In this document: one piece after another, positions 23,421 through 32,073 of the stretch
How positions within the stretch are numbered: the first letter of the stretch is position 1
How the letters are laid out: every line of letters begins with the position of its first letter
DNA from: Flavobacterium praedii
GTDB taxonomy: Bacteria; Bacteroidota; Bacteroidia; Flavobacteriales; Flavobacteriaceae
Reading direction: 5' to 3'
NCBI RefSeq assembly: GCF_026810365.1
Contig: NZ_CP113948.1
Span: 1 to 64,000, forward strand
Length of the DNA: 64,000 bases
Made by a program: the position numbers and the translations under genes
Notes under the pieces: generated by a model
Database searches by the model: none
What the model was told of the DNA's origin: nothing
The model's input: the letters and a program-made list of their open reading frames with translations, nothing else

Positions 23421-24560
23421 ATGATGAGCAAAATTGTAAAATTCGTAAAAGATAAAAACGGAAATGTCTTGTTGTTTCGCATACAAGACAATTTCTTAAT
23501 TACTTCTTTTAGTCCGGCACAAAATGTAGTAGGTGTACCATCATCGCCAAATGTTTTTAAAATACAATCCGAAGCTACCTTTGGGAATAATCCTTTTGTT
23601 ATGGATTATTTGCAAGTGGACACAACATTGTGCGAACCTATGATTATGGCTCAAAATTTCAATGCCTTTTTGATTGAATTGGCTGAAAAATTCTTTTTTA
23701 CCGAGAATTGTTGCGAAGGACAAACAGGGCCACAAGGCGAACAAGGAATCCAAGGGGAAAAAGGCGAACAGGGTATTCAGGGAGAGCAAGGAATCCAAGG
23801 TATTCAAGGGGAAAAAGGTGAACAGGGTATTCAGGGAGAGCAAGGAATCCAAGGTATTCAAGGAGAAAAAGGCGAACAAGGAATTCAGGGAGAGCAAGGA
23901 ATCCAAGGTATTCAAGGGGAAAAAGGCGAACAAGGAATTCAGGGAGCACAAGGAATCCAAGGTATAAAAGGAGACAAAGGCGAAAAGGGAGACAAAGGAG
24001 AACAAGGACCTCAAGGTATTCAGGGAGTGAAAGGTGATAAAGGCGATCAAGGTATTCAAGGTCCTAAAGGAGAACCAGGCACAGGAACTTCGGGACCAAT
24101 CCCAAATCGATTTGAACCCAATTCAGGTTATACTCCAGATTACAATGGATATTCTTTGATGGATTACATTACAGGAAACGGCGATAGGCAAAGATTTGTC
24201 AGTTTTTTTGATGAATCAGGAGTACCTTCAGGGGTTTTGGGAATGATAGATACCGATGGTGTTTATAAAGCGTTAATGCAATTGTACACTTTAGAAAGAG
24301 TGGTTGAATTTGCATCAAAAACTATTAATTTGACTAAAGGTAGTAATAGTGTTGCCTTGCCTGACACGGCTAACGGAGAGATAATTGAAGTGTTGAGTAT
24401 TCGAGATGAAATAGGAAATGATATTCCTTTTCGTTTTACAGGGGTGGAGTATTGGAGGAATGCCATAATAATTGTAAATCAGGCACAAACCAATTTGAAA
24501 ATCAGTTTTTTGGTAAGCCATTTTAAATATTCCCCAGTACTATTTCAACCTGTTTGGTAG
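23421..24560 (+). CDS. Collagen-like fibre or spike protein
   Basis: 379 aa. N-terminal 95 residues form an attachment domain ([20 protein letters not shown]). Residues about 100-225 are roughly 40 Gly-x-y triplets, mainly GEQ, GIQ, GEK and GPQ, in a longer period that is also visible in the DNA. The C-terminal 150 residues ([20 protein letters not shown] onward) look beta-rich and may bind a receptor or trimerise the rod. Collagen-like rods occur in phage tail fibres and in the PRD1 spike P5. With no tail genes nearby, a vertex spike is the better guess. Next comes a glycosyltransferase. Confidence 0.75.
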   Translation: MMSKIVKFVKDKNGNVLLFRIQDNFLITSFSPAQNVVGVPSSPNVFKIQSEATFGNNPFVMDYLQVDTTLCEPMIMAQNFNAFLIELAEKFFFTENCCEGQTGPQGEQGIQGEKGEQGIQGEQGIQGIQGEKGEQGIQGEQGIQGIQGEKGEQGIQGEQGIQGIQGEKGEQGIQGAQGIQGIKGDKGEKGDKGEQGPQGIQGVKGDKGDQGIQGPKGEPGTGTSGPIPNRFEPNSGYTPDYNGYSLMDYITGNGDRQRFVSFFDESGVPSGVLGMIDTDGVYKALMQLYTLERVVEFASKTINLTKGSNSVALPDTANGEIIEVLSIRDEIGNDIPFRFTGVEYWRNAIIIVNQAQTNLKISFLVSHFKYSPVLFQPVW

Positions 24561-24568
24561 TGTTTACT

Positions 24569-25228
24569 ATGAGAGTAATTTATACGTATCACCCCACAAT
24601 TCTGAGTCGAGAATGGGTAAAACCTGATTTTCAACAATTGTTTCTTAGGGAATCTATCAAAGATGCTTTGCGGTTTTATTCAGAGGTTTATTTTTATACC
24701 AATGATGAATTCGCAAAGCAAATTAAAGACATTAAAGGGATAAATATTGTTATTCAAGAACCTAAGCCATTTGATAAAGAACTGTGGGCATTGCCTAAAA
24801 TTTTTGCTTATGAAGCGCAAAATACACCCTTTTTATTCCTTGATTTAGATGTGATTTTAGGACATCAACCCGAGTTTGATTCGGTTTTGGTGGAAAGTAT
24901 TGATAGTGGTGCACTATTTAAAGAAAGCTATAGGCAAGCCGAAAAACACCACACGCACGCCTTTAATATGGGAGTTTATGGTTGTAAAGATTTAAATTTC
25001 AATGCTGAATTTTGTAAAAAAGCACATCAATTTATAGCTGATAATTATGAAAAATTCGCCAAAAAAGGAATCCTTCGATTCATGCCCATTTATTTCGAGC
25101 AATTGATGTTAGCCGAAACTTTGAAAGAGTTCAATTTGGAACCCAAACTAATCGACAATCCCAATTATGTTCATTTAAAAAATCAAAAATGGGATCTCGA
25201 AACCTATAAAAGACTGCTCACTATTTAA
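24569..25228 (+). CDS. GT-A-like glycosyltransferase (DUF6734-like)
   Basis: 219 aa from the ATG at 24569. ELWALPKIFAYEAQNTPFLF leads into LDLDVIL, the DxD-type metal/nucleotide-sugar motif of GT-A enzymes; the order matches my memory of DUF6734. No membrane segment. It lies 8 bases after the collagen-like gene, so it may glycosylate that fibre or alter a host surface sugar. Last gene of the rightward operon, convergent with the integrase after 4 bases. Confidence 0.55.
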   Translation: MRVIYTYHPTILSREWVKPDFQQLFLRESIKDALRFYSEVYFYTNDEFAKQIKDIKGINIVIQEPKPFDKELWALPKIFAYEAQNTPFLFLDLDVILGHQPEFDSVLVESIDSGALFKESYRQAEKHHTHAFNMGVYGCKDLNFNAEFCKKAHQFIADNYEKFAKKGILRFMPIYFEQLMLAETLKEFNLEPKLIDNPNYVHLKNQKWDLETYKRLLTI

Positions 25229-25232
25229 GCGT

Positions 25233-26456
25233 TTATTCTGCAATATTAATGTGATGGGAATAATCTTCTGGAAGAACGGCATCAATATCTCGTAAATATT
25301 TTTCTAAGGCAACCATGGTTTCGTGGCCTGTAATTAGCATTAATTTACTTTTAGCTTCAAATGGGGTGCTGTTTTTTACAAATTCATGGTAAAGTTTGGT
25401 AATGAACGTGTGTCTGAAACTGTATAAACCGTAATCTTTTCCTAATCCAAAGTGGTCTTTTACTTTTTTGAATCGTTTACTGAAATAGTCTCTTTTGTCA
25501 GTTTCATTGGTTGCCCATTCTTGTCCAATTCCATTGGGAGTGAATAAATAACTCTCTGGATTGTATTTTTCCAAATCGGGTAATGAAGCAAGCAGAATTT
25601 CAGGTATGATTTTTACTTTTACAGCTTTGTTTTTTGCTCTTACATAAAGTCGTCTATCTTTTACGTTTACGTCTTTGATTTGTAAACGAGTCACTTCAAC
25701 AGGGCGTAAATGATTATACGAAATGAACTGAATGAATAACAACATCAATTCATCGTTACTCTTTAGATAATTGAAAATATCTACTTCTTGTTTGCTGCTA
25801 TAGGTTTTGTTTCGCTCAGGATTGGATTTTAAGACGTTGATTTTTTTGACAAAATTGTCTGGAATAATGTCGTTATCTTCTAAAGACTGAAAAAACATCG
25901 ATAAAATAGCCCTAGCATTATTTCTGTTTTTCGCACTAGTGGAGGATAAAACGCTATTTAAAAACGTAACAATTGTTTTCTTATTAACCGAAGTAATATC
26001 ACGATTTTCAAAACCATTAGCAAAAAGCCACTTTTCAAAAGATTTAAGGCGTATTCTGTAATCTCTAAAACTGTTATCTTTTAAAGTGTTTTTCTTTAGT
26101 TCTAAAGAAAAGGTAACAGCTTCTGAAATTGAGTAGTTTTTTGTTTCATCAACTGGAACGGAATCTTCATCATAAGGATTGAAGCCACTCTCCAAAATAT
26201 TCTCAACTGCTTTGGCTAAAATCTTAATAGCATGTTTTCTTTCTCGTAGCGTATTGAATCTATTTACGCCAGCGTAGATCGGAGTTTGTCTTTCTAGCTT
26301 GTCAGTTACAGGGTTTCTGAAGGAATAATACACATACCAACGCTTCGAAATATCGCCGTTTGCGTCGTATATTTTAGGTGCGGTATATTGACTTTTGTAT
26401 TCCAAATCGTATGCGTTAGCGTATTCATTTGATAAGAGGTCGATAATTTTAGGCAT
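25233..26456 (-). CDS. Tyrosine recombinase (integrase)
   Basis: 407 aa. N-terminal arm-type domain (about 1-95), a SAM-like core-binding domain (about 105-200, SISEAVTFSLELKK) and the catalytic domain. Catalytic residues visible: Arg in LRPVEVTRL, His-x-x-Arg in the form YSFRHTFITKLY, the second His in ITGHETMVALEKY and the nucleophile Tyr in EKYLRDI. Faces away from tRNA-Met, 65 bases from the tRNA 3' end, as for elements that integrate at a tRNA 3' end. The start codon abuts the T tract of a hairpin terminator, so its transcription is not obvious. Confidence 0.85.
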   Translation of the reverse strand: MPKIIDLLSNEYANAYDLEYKSQYTAPKIYDANGDISKRWYVYYSFRNPVTDKLERQTPIYAGVNRFNTLRERKHAIKILAKAVENILESGFNPYDEDSVPVDETKNYSISEAVTFSLELKKNTLKDNSFRDYRIRLKSFEKWLFANGFENRDITSVNKKTIVTFLNSVLSSTSAKNRNNARAILSMFFQSLEDNDIIPDNFVKKINVLKSNPERNKTYSSKQEVDIFNYLKSNDELMLLFIQFISYNHLRPVEVTRLQIKDVNVKDRRLYVRAKNKAVKVKIIPEILLASLPDLEKYNPESYLFTPNGIGQEWATNETDKRDYFSKRFKKVKDHFGLGKDYGLYSFRHTFITKLYHEFVKNSTPFEAKSKLMLITGHETMVALEKYLRDIDAVLPEDYSHHINIAE

Positions 26457-26487
26457 AAAAAAACGGTTTTAAATTGCTTTAAAACCG
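26457..26487 (-). terminator. Terminator downstream of tRNA-Met, abutting the integrase start
   Basis: Perfect 10-bp arms CGGTTTTAAA (26464-26473) and TTTAAAACCG (26478-26487), loop TTGC, then seven T on the minus strand (26457-26463) directly before the integrase ATG. It should stop tRNA transcripts before they reach the integrase. Confidence 0.8.
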
Positions 26488-26521
26488 CATAAAATCTGTG
26501 TTTTTTGATTTTTCAACCTAG

Positions 26522-26595
26522 TAGCGAGACCGAGATTTGAACTCGGGACCTCAGGGTTATGAATCCTGCGCTCTAACCAACTGAGCTACCTCGCC
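26522..26595 (-). tRNA. tRNA-Met (CAT), elongator type
   Basis: 74 nt. D arm begins TAGCTCAG, anticodon loop is TTCATAA with a CCTGA-type arm, and the T arm is CCGAG-TTCAAAT-CTCGG. The acceptor stem GGCGAGG/TCTCGCT is complementary with two G-U pairs; the discriminator is A and CCA is not encoded. The initiator-type C1-A72 mismatch is absent. A CAT anticodon could also be the lysidine-modified Ile2 isoacceptor, which cannot be ruled out. Likely target of the adjacent integrase. Confidence 0.9.
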
Positions 26596-26748
26596 ATATT
26601 TGGAACAAAAGCTGTTCCTGATTGCGGGTGCAAATATAAAACAATAATTAGAGTTTGCAAGCAAAAAAGCAATAAAAAAAAATATTTTTGAAAACGTTTT
26701 TTTTTTGGAGTAATAATCTATATATTTCGCAAAAATAAAACGAAATTC

Positions 26749-27141
26749 ATGGATTCTAAAGTACGTTACGAAATCGAATTCCCCATAAATTCATCTCCTC
26801 AATTGTTATATCAATATATTTCAACTCCATCAGGATTGTCCGAATGGTTTGCAGATAATGTTAATTCTCGGGGGGAGTATTTTACTTTTATATGGAATGA
26901 TTCTCAAGAAAAAGCTCGCCTAGCGTCTAAAAAATCAGGAGAGAAAGTAAAATTTAAATGGGTAGATGATAATAATAAAGATACCGAATACTTTTTTGAA
27001 TTGAATATTTTAGTAGATGAACTTACTAAAGACGTTTCTTTAATGGTGGTCGACTTTGCCAATAAAGAAGAGGTCGAGGAAGCTACTCAGCTATGGGAAA
27101 ATCAAATTTCAGACCTAAAACATGTAATAGGTTCTGTATAG
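26749..27141 (+). CDS. START-like (AHA1/SRPBCC) domain protein
   Basis: 130 aa. The START-like pattern found in Flavobacteriia: YEIEFPINSSPQLLYQYIST, GLSEWFADNV, then FKWVDDN and a C-terminal helix (LWENQISDLKHVIGSV). No membrane segment. Ligand unknown. First core gene right of the tRNA; followed by a terminator-like hairpin at 27169. Confidence 0.75.
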   Translation: MDSKVRYEIEFPINSSPQLLYQYISTPSGLSEWFADNVNSRGEYFTFIWNDSQEKARLASKKSGEKVKFKWVDDNNKDTEYFFELNILVDELTKDVSLMVVDFANKEEVEEATQLWENQISDLKHVIGSV

Positions 27142-27161
27142 TAAAATTGTATATTATAACT

Positions 27162-27197
27162 TATATTTGTCACGCTCAAACAGCGTGACTTTTTTTT
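27162..27197 (+). promoter_or_regulatory. Promoter -7 box overlapping a terminator hairpin before the aminotransferase
   Basis: TATATTTG (27162-27169) fits the Bacteroidota TAnnTTTG -7 box. Its last base begins a hairpin GTCACGCT (27169-27176) / AGCGTGAC (27182-27189) followed by eight T (27190-27197). The ATG of the next gene follows directly. The hairpin can end the upstream transcript; how the downstream one passes it is unclear. Confidence 0.55.
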
Positions 27198-28037
27198 ATG
27201 GTAAATTTTAATGGAATAATAGTATCTCAAGACGCAAATGTCTTAGTGCAAAATAGAGGTTTTTTATATGGTGATGCAGTTTTTGAAACTGTGAAAATTG
27301 TAAACGGAAAAATACTTTTTTTAGAAGATCACTACTTTCGCTTAATGTCTTCAATGCGTGTGGTTCGAATGGAAATTCCAATGAATTTTACAATGGAATA
27401 TTTAGAAGAACAAATTCTTTCTTTGGTTGAAAACTTAAATATAGCATCAACTGCTAGGGCTCGAATTACCGTTTATAGAAATAATGGTGGTTTGTATTTG
27501 CCTCAAACCAATGCAGTTTCATTTTTAATACATGCTATTCAACTTGAGGACAAGGCATATTTAATTAACGAAAGTAATTATGAAGTCGATTTATACAAGG
27601 ATTTTTATATTACAAAGCAATTGTTGTCTTCTATTAAAACAACAAACCGTCTGATAAATGTAACTGGAAGTATTTACGCTAGTGAAAACGGTTTGGATAA
27701 TTGTATCTTATTAAATGACAGTAAAAATGTTGTTGAAGCTTTGCAGGGTAATGTTTTTATGTTGCAAGGTAATAGGCTAACGACACCTCCTGTCTCAGAA
27801 GGCTGTTTGAATGGGGTGATGCGTAAGCAAATTATAGAATTGGCTAAAAAAGTAACAGGTATAGAAGTCGCTGAAGAAACTATTTCTCCTTTTGATTTAC
27901 AAAAAGCAGATGAATTATTTATAACCAATGTTATAAAAGGGGTACAACCTATAACAAAATATAGAAAAAAAGAATTTACTGTTGAGGTTTCTAAAGTTTT
28001 GGTTGCAAAACTAAATGAATCTTTAAATTTGATTTAG
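27198..28037 (+). CDS. Class IV aminotransferase (aminodeoxychorismate lyase / branched-chain aminotransferase family)
   Basis: 279 aa, PLP-dependent fold type IV. NRGFLYGDAVFETVKIVNG near the N-terminus, the PLP lysine in SSIKTTNRL (about 145-150), EALQGNVFML and TPPVSEGCLNGVMRKQI further on, as in PabC and IlvE-like enzymes. Substrate cannot be fixed by eye; PabC (folate branch) is more likely from length. The ATG follows a T tract. Its end overlaps the convergent YqgE gene by 4 bases. Confidence 0.75.
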   Translation: MVNFNGIIVSQDANVLVQNRGFLYGDAVFETVKIVNGKILFLEDHYFRLMSSMRVVRMEIPMNFTMEYLEEQILSLVENLNIASTARARITVYRNNGGLYLPQTNAVSFLIHAIQLEDKAYLINESNYEVDLYKDFYITKQLLSSIKTTNRLINVTGSIYASENGLDNCILLNDSKNVVEALQGNVFMLQGNRLTTPPVSEGCLNGVMRKQIIELAKKVTGIEVAEETISPFDLQKADELFITNVIKGVQPITKYRKKEFTVEVSKVLVAKLNESLNLI

Positions 28038-28594
28038 TTCAAATAAGGATTTTCTGGAGCATTAGACCAAATAAGGTAGTCACCTCCTAATTCGATGATT
28101 TGTTCTTTCCAGAAATGGGTGGTAGGTTTTCCGATTATTTTATTTTCATAATTATTTCTGGTAACAATCCATGAATTAGCCTCCATTTCTTGTTCAAGTT
28201 GATGCTCTTCCCAACCTGTGTAACCTAAAAAGAATCGAATATTTTCTTTTTTTATTTCACCGTTGTTAATGAGTTCTTTGGTGGATTCAAAGTCACCGCC
28301 CCAATAAATGCCATTGGAAATCTCAATGCTATTTGGAATCAAATCGGGTATGTTGTGAATGAAATATAGATTGTCTTGTTCTACAGGACCACCATTAAAA
28401 ATTTTGAAATTCGCATTTATTTCTGGAATCAAATCCTTAATGTTATATTTCAAAGGTTTATTCATGATAAAACCTACTGAGCCATCTGGATTATGATCTG
28501 CTAATAAGATTACAGATCTATTAAATGACAAGTCTCCAATTATTGATGGCTCAGCAATAAGTAAATATCCTTTTTTTAATTTTTCTGAAATCAT
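28034..28594 (-). CDS. YqgE/AlgH family protein
   Basis: 186 aa. Family motifs: GYLLIAEPSIIGD at the start, NPDGSVGFIMNKPL, GGPVEQDNLYFIH, and FLGYTGWEEHQLEQEM near 125-140. Conserved in many bacteria and of unclear biochemical function. Convergent with the aminotransferase. Confidence 0.85.
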   Translation of the reverse strand: MISEKLKKGYLLIAEPSIIGDLSFNRSVILLADHNPDGSVGFIMNKPLKYNIKDLIPEINANFKIFNGGPVEQDNLYFIHNIPDLIPNSIEISNGIYWGGDFESTKELINNGEIKKENIRFFLGYTGWEEHQLEQEMEANSWIVTRNNYENKIIGKPTTHFWKEQIIELGGDYLIWSNAPENPYLN

Positions 28595-28671
28595 AAGGCT
28601 ATATTTTTAATTAAATTTAAGAAAATTTAAATTAAATATCCAAATTTTTTAGTTACTAATCGTTAAAAAGC

Positions 28672-28699
28672 AAAAAAAAACCTTCCAATCGGAAGGTTT
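28672..28699 (-). terminator. Terminator of the HU gene
   Basis: Arms AAACCTTCC (28678-28686) and GGAAGGTTT (28691-28699), loop AATC on the + strand, followed on the minus strand by a run of T. Confidence 0.85.
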
Positions 28700-28723
28700 A
28701 ATTATATTAAGATAAACTGTAAT

Positions 28724-28996
28724 TTAGTTTACAGCTCCTTCTAAATCTGCTCCAGCTTTGAATTTTACAACATTTTTTGCAGCGATTTGAATAGTTTTTC
28801 CAGTTTGAGGATTTCTTCCGTCTCTTGCAGCTCTTGATGATACTGACCATGATCCGAATCCAACTAAAGATACTTTACCACCTTTTTTCAAAGTTCCACC
28901 TACATTTCCTAAAAATGATTCTAATGCCAATTTTGCAGCAGCTTTTGTAATTCCTGCATCAGCAGCGATAGCGTCGATTAATTCTGATTTGTTCAT
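28724..28996 (-). CDS. HU family DNA-binding protein
   Basis: 90 aa. Complete HU fold: MNKSELIDAIAADAGITKAA start, GGKVSLVGFGSW, and the DNA-binding arm RAARDGRNPQTGKTIQI. Nucleoid protein binding DNA as a dimer. Has its own terminator. Confidence 0.95.
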   Translation of the reverse strand: MNKSELIDAIAADAGITKAAAKLALESFLGNVGGTLKKGGKVSLVGFGSWSVSSRAARDGRNPQTGKTIQIAAKNVVKFKAGADLEGAVN

Positions 28997-29178
28997 AATA
29001 ATTTGATGTTAATTGTTGGTTAAAATAATTGTTAATTAAAAACAAAATTAGCAGGAAATACGGTCTTTGCAAGTGTTTTGTACAATTTTAGCTTATTTTG
29101 TTAATAACTTGTTTTTATTGTTCATAAAGTAAGGTAAAATCCCTTAAATAATACCTTTAACACCCGTTTTTATTAGCC

Positions 29179-30126
29179 TTAATGGACTTTCGCAGTATCC
29201 GAAAAAATAATTCCGTTTAGTAATTCATGGGTATTCATTTTCTTTTTTCCTGGAAATTGTAAATTCATTATTTGAATATAGCCTTTTTCTACTGCAATTT
29301 TCATCTCTTTTTTAGTGCAAATTAAGCTGCCAATTTCATGGGAGTGTTCTTCGATAATAATTTTGGATTCATAGATTTTTACATTCCACTCTTCATCTTT
29401 GTCACTAAAAAAACACCAAGCCCCAGGATAAGGACTTAATCCCCTTATGAGATTGTTAATTTCTATAGCCGACTTTGTCCAATCAATTTTACAATTTTCT
29501 TTGTTGAGTTTATAAGCAGTTTTGATTTCGGATGAATCTTTTTGAATAGTAGTAGTTACATTTCCTTTTTCAATTAACTTCAAAGTGTCTACTACGGTAG
29601 TGCATCCTAAATCCATTAATCGATCGTGCAATTGTCCAGCATTTTCTGTAGCGTCTATTGCTATTTCAGAATTCAGTATCATCGCTCCAGTGTCTATTTT
29701 ATCATCGATAAAAAAAGTAGTTACTCCCGTTTTTGTCTCTCCATTGATAATTGCCCAATTTATGGGGGCCGCTCCTCTGTAATTTGGAAGCAAGGAAGCA
29801 TGTAAATTGAATGTTCCTAATGCAGGCATTTCCCAAACCACTTTTGGCAACATTCTAAATGCAACAACAATTTGTAAATTGGCTTGTAACGATTTTAATT
29901 CTTCAAGAAAGCGCTCGTCTTTTAGATTGGTTGGTTGTAATAAGGTCAGGTTGTTTTCTAGTGCATATTCCTTTACTGCAGAATATTTCAGTTTTTGTCC
30001 TCTACCTGCGGGTTTGTCAGCAGCCGTAATTACACCTACCACTTCATAATTGTTTTTGATTATGGTGTCCAGTATGCCAACAGCAAATTCCGGTGTTCCC
30101 ATAAATATAATTCTTAATTTTTCCAT
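29179..30126 (-). CDS. fmt: Methionyl-tRNA formyltransferase
   Basis: 315 aa. IFMGTPEFAV start, the folate-binding and catalytic FNLHASLLPNYRGAAPINWA (His of the Asn-His-Asp triad) and DDKIDTGAMI, followed by the C-terminal tRNA-binding domain (from about 205, LSPYPGAW). Formylates initiator Met-tRNA. Start overlaps the recQ stop by one base (TAATG), so the two are coupled. Confidence 0.95.
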   Translation of the reverse strand: MEKLRIIFMGTPEFAVGILDTIIKNNYEVVGVITAADKPAGRGQKLKYSAVKEYALENNLTLLQPTNLKDERFLEELKSLQANLQIVVAFRMLPKVVWEMPALGTFNLHASLLPNYRGAAPINWAIINGETKTGVTTFFIDDKIDTGAMILNSEIAIDATENAGQLHDRLMDLGCTTVVDTLKLIEKGNVTTTIQKDSSEIKTAYKLNKENCKIDWTKSAIEINNLIRGLSPYPGAWCFFSDKDEEWNVKIYESKIIIEEHSHEIGSLICTKKEMKIAVEKGYIQIMNLQFPGKKKMNTHELLNGIIFSDTAKVH

Positions 30127-32021
30127 TAGGTTTTTAAAGTGTATTTGTTGTTGTTTTGAATAATCAAAAGATCATCTTCTAGTAATTGCTGTAGCACAAA
30201 GATAACATCGTCTGCGGTATTTTTGGTCCTATCCTGGATTTCTCTTGAGCTTAAATCTTCTGTTTTTAATAATGTTGTTATTTTTTTAGAAAGAAGATCT
30301 AAGTCATTTTTAGGTTTTTTGATGGTAATGCAATAAGAACAAATCCCACAATTGACGGTTGTTTTTTCTCCAAAATACTCCAATATCATTTTGCTTTTGC
30401 AAATATCCTTCTCCCTAATATATTTCAAAACCGATTGTAATTGTTCTTTTTTGAGTTCGTTTTGTCGGGTTAAGTATTTGCTAACTTTGCTAATTGTTCT
30501 TTCGTCTTCCCTGATTTCATTGAAGATTAAAGTTGCGTCATTGCTTTTAGAATGGTATTCGATTATTTCTTTTTCTTTTAGTTTTTGCAATACGGCAAGT
30601 ATTTCGGCTTCTGAATGATGTGATTTTTTTGCAATTAACGGTAAGTTAAATGTGGTTTGCATTTCGTAAACGCCCGGATACGTTCTCAGGATGGTCAAAA
30701 TAATTTCTTCGTCATTTGGATTCAAACTTGTATAACGAATGACTTCTTTGGAAGGGATAAGAAATTGTAAAGTGATTTTTTCCGAAAATTCTTGAGACAT
30801 TGTCAGGATGCCTTGCCCGTCCAAAAAACGCATTGCATTAAAAGTTTTTAGTGCGGGAAAACCATATTTCAAACAAAAATGATGCAAATTAAAGGAAAAC
30901 TGCTCGTCTATTCCTTCTCCGTAAGCAATTTGAAAATAATTGCAAAGTTTTACATACATAGTGTTCAAAAAAACTTTGTCTGGTAATATGTTCAAAAATT
31001 GGCTCTCAGATTGAACAATATCGGCTGGGCTTGTCAATAAAACAGCAAAAGCTTTTTCTCCATTTCTCCCAGCACGGCCTGCTTCCTGATAATAATTTTC
31101 AATGTTTTCAGGCAACTGAATGTGAATGACTGTTTTTACATTGGCCTTATCAATTCCCATTCCAAAAGCATTGGTAGCCACAATAACTTGTGCTTTTTCT
31201 TCCATCCAAAGCTGCATGTTTTTGTCTTTTTCTCTAGCCGTAAGACCACCGTGATAATAAGTACTTTTAAATCCTAAGCTTTGCAATTGTGCAGAAATGT
31301 CTAGACACGACTTCCTGTTTCGGACATAAATGATAGAAGGTTGTGGGTTTTTTTTAAGGATTTGTTGCATCCGATATAGTTTATCTTCAACTTCAAAAAC
31401 CATATAGGCAATATTTTTTCTAGCAAAAGATTTTTCAAATTGATTTGGATTGTGCATGCCCAATTCCGTAATAATATCTTCTTTTACTCTAGGAGTTGCC
31501 GTGGCGGTCAATGCCAAAAAAGGAACTTTTGGAAAATGGGTTTTCAATGCCGAAATCTTCAAATAGGCAGGTCGAAAATCATGTCCCCATTGCGAAACGC
31601 AATGTGCTTCGTCAATAGTGATCAAGTTTATGGGCAATCCTTTAATACGATCCAAAATCCAATCCGATTGCAGTCGTTCTGGAGATAAATACAAAAATTT
31701 ATAATTTCCAAACTGACAATTGTCTAGCAAGTCAATCATTTCCTCAGATCGAATACCGCCAGTTAATGCAATTGCTTTGATTCCTCTTTTTTGCAAATTG
31801 GCTACTTGATCTTTCATTAAAGCAACCAAAGGGGAGATGACCAAGCAAATTCCTTCTTTCATTAAACCAGGAATCTGGAAACAAATCGATTTTCCACCAC
31901 CAGTTGGCATTAAAGCAAAAGTGTCTTGACCACTCAAAACCGAATCAATAATTTCGTTTTGTAGCGATCTAAAGCTGTCGTGCTGCCAATATTTTTGAAG
32001 AATAGCTAATGCTTTTGGCAT
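30126..32021 (-). CDS. recQ: ATP-dependent DNA helicase RecQ
   Basis: 631 aa. Helicase core: Walker A PTGGGKSICFQ (about 40), DEAH in TIDEAHCVSQWGHDFRPAY (about 138-155), TATATPRV, and motif VI EAGRAGRNG. The RQC zinc-binding Cys cluster appears around 525-555 (ICKSKMILEYFG, then NCGICSYC), with a winged-helix tail. A separate HRDC domain is not obvious, as in shorter RecQ proteins. Recombination and repair helicase. Upstream partner of fmt. Confidence 0.9.
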   Translation of the reverse strand: MPKALAILQKYWQHDSFRSLQNEIIDSVLSGQDTFALMPTGGGKSICFQIPGLMKEGICLVISPLVALMKDQVANLQKRGIKAIALTGGIRSEEMIDLLDNCQFGNYKFLYLSPERLQSDWILDRIKGLPINLITIDEAHCVSQWGHDFRPAYLKISALKTHFPKVPFLALTATATPRVKEDIITELGMHNPNQFEKSFARKNIAYMVFEVEDKLYRMQQILKKNPQPSIIYVRNRKSCLDISAQLQSLGFKSTYYHGGLTAREKDKNMQLWMEEKAQVIVATNAFGMGIDKANVKTVIHIQLPENIENYYQEAGRAGRNGEKAFAVLLTSPADIVQSESQFLNILPDKVFLNTMYVKLCNYFQIAYGEGIDEQFSFNLHHFCLKYGFPALKTFNAMRFLDGQGILTMSQEFSEKITLQFLIPSKEVIRYTSLNPNDEEIILTILRTYPGVYEMQTTFNLPLIAKKSHHSEAEILAVLQKLKEKEIIEYHSKSNDATLIFNEIREDERTISKVSKYLTRQNELKKEQLQSVLKYIREKDICKSKMILEYFGEKTTVNCGICSYCITIKKPKNDLDLLSKKITTLLKTEDLSSREIQDRTKNTADDVIFVLQQLLEDDLLIIQNNNKYTLKT

Positions 32022-32073
32022 TATTTACAGTTTAGATTTTTACTAATTTATCATGTTGAAATTCAGTAATTTG

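Larger units (their letters stand above)
12628..26521. mobile_element. Putative tailless provirus integrated at tRNA-Met (left end approximate)
   Basis: About twenty densely packed rightward genes followed by a convergent tyrosine integrase whose start lies 66 bases from a tRNA-Met gene. Viral hallmarks are a lysozyme-holin-spanin-like lysis cassette, a collagen-like fibre protein, an ArdC-type antirestriction module and an integrase at a tRNA. About half the products carry a hydrophobic anchor, as in membrane-containing icosahedral viruses (PM2, PRD1 types). There is no terminase, portal, tail or conjugation gene. Size (about 14 kb) fits such viruses. The right end abuts tRNA-Met. The left end is placed by gene direction only; no duplicated attachment site was found, so the element could extend into the defence island. 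Confidence 0.6.

Noticed and set aside
23740..23970. Regular DNA repeats that could suggest a CRISPR array.
   Set aside because: The repeat is coding, with triplet period and no unique spacers.
23541..24059. Other reading frames open through the collagen-like repeat, including a 172-aa minus-strand frame.
   Set aside because: They arise from the short-period DNA repeat of the Gly-x-y codons and have no domain of their own.
12628..25228. Ordinary tailed prophage or integrative conjugative element.
   Set aside because: No terminase, portal, tail, relaxase or Tra genes in a complete-looking operon.
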